A stretch of 10,448 nucleotides of DNA from Bacillota bacterium (GTDB lineage: Bacteria > Bacillota > Clostridia > Christensenellales > CAG-138), in the NCBI GenBank assembly GCA_023416175.1, contig JAEZIE010000110.1, positions 1 through 10,448 on the forward strand, read 5' to 3'. The notes below the pieces were generated by a model. The model had not been told where the DNA came from. It ran no database searches and saw only the letters and a program-made list of their open reading frames with translations. A program made the translations under genes and the position numbers. Every line of letters starts with the position of its first letter. Positions within the stretch are counted from its first letter, which is position 1. Below, in pieces: positions 7,257 to 10,448 of the stretch.

Positions 7257-8025
7257 AAAACCAGAAGCGCCCCAGGAAGAGGGTGCCCCCGCCTGGATGA
7301 ACACCTATGGGGATATGGTAACGCTTTTGCTTACGTTCTTTGTGTTGCTGTTTTCCTTTTCTACCATTGATGCCAAAAAATGGAAGGCGGTTGTGCAGTC
7401 GTTTACCGGAAAAACGGATTATGACGGACCGACCGCAACATTGGACCCTGATTTTGATCCTGCCGATATTGTGTTTCCCGTTGCGACTCCCGAGCCCTCC
7501 CTATCCCCCGATCAGTCGGACGGCGCCAAGATGGCGAAGATGTTTAACGAACTCTATCAAAAGGTTCGCAACCATATCACCATCAACGGGTTAGATTATG
7601 CCTTAGCGGTTACCAAGGACGATGATTTGATCATCATCCGCATCACCGATACCGCGCTTTTTGACTCCGGCCAGGAGGGCATCCGTCCCGAAGCAATCAC
7701 TCTACTGGACAGCATCGTATTCCTCTTTGAAGAGTACGACGAGGCGATACAGCGCATTCAAATTGAAGGACATACGGATAACGTTCCCATACACAGCGCC
7801 CGCTTTAAAAGCAACTGGGATTTATCCACCTCCCGTGCAGTCAGCGTTGTGCAATATTGCATTGAAAACTCAGATTTATCGCCCATGAAATATACCGCTT
7901 CGGGTTACGGGGAGTACCATCCCATTGCCGACAATGATACGGAAGAAGGCAAAGCAAAAAACCGACGGGTGGATTTTGTGATACAAAGCGCACAGGATAT
8001 TGAAGTCCCGGACGATATATCATAG
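7240..8025 (+). CDS. motB: Flagellar motor stator protein MotB
   Basis: MotB carries the ion-binding aspartate of the stator and anchors it to peptidoglycan. GGAG at 7229-7232 lies 7 bases before the ATG, which lies inside motA. In the 261 residues, a short cytoplasmic lead is followed by one membrane span (about 24-41) with the essential aspartate Asp25 in the YGDMVTLLLTFF motif. Residues about 43-95 hold the plug and a Pro/Asp-rich linker. The OmpA-like peptidoglycan-binding domain runs about 128-250, with FDSGQEGIRP (141-150), EGHTDNVPI (176-184), NWDLSTSRA (192-200) and NRRVDFVI (241-248), all expected ligand-binding elements. The family's residues appear complete, so the stator should be functional. 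fliL, which often follows motB in Clostridia, is not found; a 143-base gap follows. Confidence 0.97.
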   Translation: MLTGRKKPEAPQEEGAPAWMNTYGDMVTLLLTFFVLLFSFSTIDAKKWKAVVQSFTGKTDYDGPTATLDPDFDPADIVFPVATPEPSLSPDQSDGAKMAKMFNELYQKVRNHITINGLDYALAVTKDDDLIIIRITDTALFDSGQEGIRPEAITLLDSIVFLFEEYDEAIQRIQIEGHTDNVPIHSARFKSNWDLSTSRAVSVVQYCIENSDLSPMKYTASGYGEYHPIADNDTEEGKAKNRRVDFVIQSAQDIEVPDDIS

Positions 8026-8117
8026 GACTAAACGTTTTTATCTCGGCAATTTCACGATTTGGTCGGTTTGCGCGTTTTGCGCATGAAACATACCATCTAT
8101 ATATTTCATCCTTTTTA

Positions 8118-8126
8118 TGATAAAAT
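8118..8126 (+). promoter_or_regulatory. Possible SigA-type extended -10 promoter upstream of fliM
   Basis: The stretch 8118-8126 reads TGATAAAAT, an extended -10 (TGn plus TAAAAT). An overlapping TATGAT at 8116-8121 is another -10 candidate. The -35 region is weak; TATATA at 8098-8103 gives a 17-base spacer but matches the consensus at only three positions. Transcription would start near 8133, giving a leader of roughly 35 bases before fliM. The surrounding 143-base gap (8026-8168) is AT-rich, has no open frame of note and no clear terminator; a small 5-bp hairpin (8069-8083) lacks a T-run. Confidence 0.35.
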
Positions 8127-8156
8127 ATGTAGAATGGTGACACATTATATTGAACG

Positions 8157-8161
8157 AGGGG
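8157..8161 (+). promoter_or_regulatory. Ribosome binding site for the fliM TTG start
   Basis: AGGGG lies 7 bases before the TTG at 8169. No ATG or GTG in frame gives the conserved FliM N-terminus, and the TTG is followed at once by ADILSQSEIDELL, so the rare start codon is well supported. Confidence 0.8.
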
Positions 8162-8168
8162 ATAAAGT

Positions 8169-9173
8169 TTGGCGGATATCTTATCGCAAAGCGAAATTGA
8201 TGAACTGTTGGTGGCGCTAGCCTCCGGCAGGGCGGAGCCTCAGGAGCCTGAGCCTGCCGAGCAGCCGCAGCAAGTTCGCGTTTACGATTTTAGAACAGCA
8301 AACAAGTTTTCCAAAGAGCAGATGCGCATGCTCAATTTCATATACGAAAGTTATGCCGGAAGATTGGGTACGTTCCTTTCCGGCTCTTTGCGTGCGCGCT
8401 GTGACGTTGAACTCGTTTCCATTGAGGAGCAGACTTTTTCAGAATTCAGCAACTCCCTTCCTTCCCCAGCTTTTATTGGGATACTCAACATGCCCCCGCT
8501 TGCAGGGTCTGCATTGCTTGAAGTCTCATCCACCGTTGCATTTGAAATCATCAGCCGCTTGTTGGGCGGTACGGGAACATTCAGCGATATTGCGGGCAAA
8601 TCCTTTACGGAAATCGAGCTGAGCATTCTTACGCGAATTTGTGGTCAGATGCTTTCCATTATGAATGAAAGCTGGAGCCGCGTCACGCCCATCCGTTCCA
8701 TGATTGAGCGTGTGGAAACGAGCGCACAGTTCGCGCAGATTGTGGTAAGCTCAGAACCGATTGCAATTATCACCATCAACGTGACGATCGGCGAGGTTTC
8801 CGACATCATCAATTTCTGCATCCCCCATCCCGCGCTGCAGCCGATTGCCAATAAGATGACGTCAAAGCTTTGGTACAATGACCAAAGAGCCGTACAGACT
8901 GATCAGGAAATGATGAAGGATCCAAGCGTGAGCGGCCGTATCGCAAGCACGCCGGTTACATTGCATGCCATGTTTGAACCAACCCAGGCAACTGTGAGAG
9001 ATATTTTAAATTTGCAGGTTGGTGACGTCATACGCGTAGAGCATCCATTGAACCAGGGCATTACGGTCCATGTGGAGCATATTCCCAAGTTTAAGGCGAA
9101 GATCGGCCATAAGGGACAACAAATGGCAATTAAAATTACCGAAATTATAAAGGAGGTGGCTGACGATGAATAA
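8169..9173 (+). CDS. fliM: Flagellar motor switch protein FliM (TTG start)
   Basis: FliM is the central C-ring protein; it binds phosphorylated CheY and passes the signal to FliG to change the direction of rotation. The 334 residues are of standard length. The CheY-P-binding peptide LSQSEIDELL is at 5-14, followed by an acidic/Pro linker (20-35). The CheC-like middle domain (about 40-230) opens with YDFRTANKFSKEQMRML (39-55) and contains SLPSPAFIGILNMPPLAGS (96-114) and the LLGGTG loop (131-136). The SpoA (FliN-like) domain spans about 258-330 with TVRDILNLQVGDVI (275-288). As usual for FliM, the middle domain has no CheC-type phosphatase motif. The gene follows a 143-base gap and overlaps fliY by 8 bases, consistent with balanced production of the two switch proteins. 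Confidence 0.97.
   Translation: MADILSQSEIDELLVALASGRAEPQEPEPAEQPQQVRVYDFRTANKFSKEQMRMLNFIYESYAGRLGTFLSGSLRARCDVELVSIEEQTFSEFSNSLPSPAFIGILNMPPLAGSALLEVSSTVAFEIISRLLGGTGTFSDIAGKSFTEIELSILTRICGQMLSIMNESWSRVTPIRSMIERVETSAQFAQIVVSSEPIAIITINVTIGEVSDIINFCIPHPALQPIANKMTSKLWYNDQRAVQTDQEMMKDPSVSGRIASTPVTLHAMFEPTQATVRDILNLQVGDVIRVEHPLNQGITVHVEHIPKFKAKIGHKGQQMAIKITEIIKEVADDE
9148..9157 (+). promoter_or_regulatory. Near-perfect ribosome binding site for fliY
   Basis: TAAAGGAGGTGG spans this site (AAAGGAGGTG at 9149-9157 and its edge), 8 bases before the ATG at 9166. It lies inside the last codons of fliM and is the best Shine-Dalgarno match in the window, which points to strong fliY translation independent of coupling. 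Confidence 0.85.
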
Positions 9174-10448
9174 TCCCGCAGGAGGCAATGACACTGCGAC
9201 TTATGTCAACCCGTCGCCAGTCGATTACGAAAAATACCCGCTGAGCGAGTATGAAAAAGACGCGCTTGGCGAAATCGGAAACATCTGCATGGGAACTTCG
9301 GCCACCACGCTTTCCTCTTTGCTGGGAAAAAAGGTTTCCATTACGACGCCGCAAGTTACGCTTACCAACAACCTTGCGGAGGTGGGCCCGTATAAAAAGC
9401 CATACGTTGCAGTTGAGGTCTCCTACACCTCCGGAATCGACGGTTACAACATCCTGCTCATCAACAACGAGGACGTCCTCATCATCACCGATCTTTTGAT
9501 GGGCGGCAGCGGCGCCATTTCCCCCGATGATGAGATTGGAGAGCTTCAGCTTTCCGCGATCAGCGAGGTAATGAACCAGATGATCGGTTCCTCCTCCACC
9601 TCGCTTTCCAACATCCTCAAGATGCCGGTGAATATAGCGCCGCCTCACGCAAGCAAGATCACGCTTGAGGAAGACAGTCTTGAATCCCTTATCTGCGGAC
9701 ACGATACCATCATTGTAATCCGTTTCGCCATGCAGATTCAGGATGTTTTAAACAGCGACATCATGCAGATTATGCCCTTCCAGTTTGGCAAAAAACTGGC
9801 CAGCGTTCTTCTCAAAGAAATGGACGAAGAAACGGATAAGGTAGCCGCAGCAAAAACAAACGCTCCGCAGCAGCAGGCGCAGCCCCCTGTACAGAAGGTT
9901 CCTGCTGTTCCAGCATCCCCGGTTCAATCAGCTCCGGCAACTCCCGTTCAGCAGCCTGTTGCGCCTTCCCCTGTATCTCCCGAATCTACCATACAACCTC
10001 AGTACCCTCCTAACCAGGGTCAGTACGCGCCGCCTCCGCCGCAGTATTTGCATACCCCTTACGCACAACACCAGCAGGCACAGCGTACGCCCGAACCCAA
10101 CCGTGTGAGTGTGAAAGCGATGCAATATCAATCTTTTGACGATTCCTATCAGGATGCCGTCCGCAGCGCTTACGAGCGGGGCGAATTTGGGGACAGTCTG
10201 GGTCTCATTCTGGATGTGCCGCTGCAGGTAACTGTTGAGCTTGGCCAGTGCAAGAAGAGCATTAAGGATATCCTAAACCTCAGCATGGGTTCCGTCGTGG
10301 TCCTCAACCGGATGGCGGGCGAAATGGTGGATATCATGGTCAACGGCAAGCTCTTTGCACGGGGCGAGGTCGTCGTAATAGACGACAATTACGGCGTCCG
10401 CGTGACCGAGATTATCTCTACCACGGGTGGAAGCAAAGCCGCAGCGCT
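9166..10448 (+). CDS. fliY: Flagellar motor switch phosphatase FliY (3' end outside window)
   Basis: FliY is a C-ring protein of Bacillota and Thermotogae that combines a CheC-like CheY-P phosphatase with a FliN-like C-domain. The ATG lies within the end of fliM and the frame stays open to the right edge; 427 codons are visible. The CheC-like domain (about 25-215) contains two complete [D/S]-x3-E-x2-N-x22-P motifs: Asp32, Glu36, Asn39, Pro62, and Ser130, Glu134, Asn137, Pro160. Residues about 226-312 are a Pro/Gln/Ala-rich linker including YAPPPPQY. The SpoA domain is at about 345-418 (LGLILDVPLQVTVELG, then KDILNLSMGSVV). The first 25 residues lack an LSQ-EID-LL peptide, which Bacillus FliY carries for CheY-P binding. 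The stop is not seen, but the SpoA domain is complete, so little should be missing. It is longer than the usual 370-400 residues because of the linker. Confidence 0.95.
   Translation, partial: MNNPAGGNDTATYVNPSPVDYEKYPLSEYEKDALGEIGNICMGTSATTLSSLLGKKVSITTPQVTLTNNLAEVGPYKKPYVAVEVSYTSGIDGYNILLINNEDVLIITDLLMGGSGAISPDDEIGELQLSAISEVMNQMIGSSSTSLSNILKMPVNIAPPHASKITLEEDSLESLICGHDTIIVIRFAMQIQDVLNSDIMQIMPFQFGKKLASVLLKEMDEETDKVAAAKTNAPQQQAQPPVQKVPAVPASPVQSAPATPVQQPVAPSPVSPESTIQPQYPPNQGQYAPPPPQYLHTPYAQHQQAQRTPEPNRVSVKAMQYQSFDDSYQDAVRSAYERGEFGDSLGLILDVPLQVTVELGQCKKSIKDILNLSMGSVVVLNRMAGEMVDIMVNGKLFARGEVVVIDDNYGVRVTEIISTTGGSKAAA

Noticed and set aside
8011..8018. GACGATAT resembling a SigD -10 (GCCGATAT)
   Set aside because: It lies inside the end of motB and there is no TAAA element at the required distance upstream.
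8069..8083. Small inverted repeat (TGCGC/GCGCA) after motB as a terminator
   Set aside because: The stem is only 5 bp and no T-run follows it, so it does not support a terminator.
9145..9702. Open frame of 185 codons on the minus strand, opposite fliY
   Set aside because: The plus-strand frame has two exact CheC active-site motifs; the opposite frame has no domain pattern and no supported start.
1..10448. A new defence, mobile or metabolic system hidden in the window
   Set aside because: Nearly every base belongs to recognisable flagellar genes in the usual order; there are no integrases, transposases, repeat arrays, tRNA genes or unexplained long gaps.

Overview
The window holds one continuous, plus-strand block of flagellar genes with no mobile element, RNA gene or CRISPR array. 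The gene order (fliH, fliI, fliJ, a motE/ylxF-like gene, fliK, flgD, flgE, flbD, motA, motB, fliM, fliY), a CheC-like fliY instead of a plain fliN, a short hook protein, flbD between the hook and motor genes, and strong AGGAGG-type ribosome binding sites with several GTG/TTG starts point to a monoderm Bacillota, most likely a Clostridia member of middling GC content. The genus cannot be read from the sequence.

Region 1 (1-3134) encodes the export ATPase apparatus: the end of FliH, the FliI ATPase, its stalk protein FliJ, and a one-span membrane protein with a coiled coil and a MotE/YlxF-type C-terminal domain. Region 2 (3162-6125) makes the hook: FliK measures its length, FlgD caps the growing tip and FlgE is the hook subunit. 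A strong perfect hairpin follows flgE. Region 3 (6217-8025) encodes FlbD and the MotA/MotB stator in tightly overlapping frames. After a 143-base gap with a plausible promoter, region 4 (8169 to the window end) encodes the C-ring switch proteins FliM and FliY; fliY runs off the right edge.

The genes work together: FliH/FliI/FliJ feed subunits to the export gate, FlgD/FlgE/FliK build and measure the hook, MotA/MotB convert ion flow into torque, and FliM/FliY receive the CheY-P signal and remove its phosphate. Most junctions are overlaps or short gaps, so this is read as part of one long fla/che operon. I see no undescribed system. The points worth a second look are modest: a 13-bp perfect hairpin after flgE, absence of fliL where it is often found with a possible internal promoter in its place, two tandem SH3-like repeats in FlgD, and a FliY with two complete phosphatase motifs but no visible CheY-P-binding N-terminal peptide and a long Pro/Gln linker.
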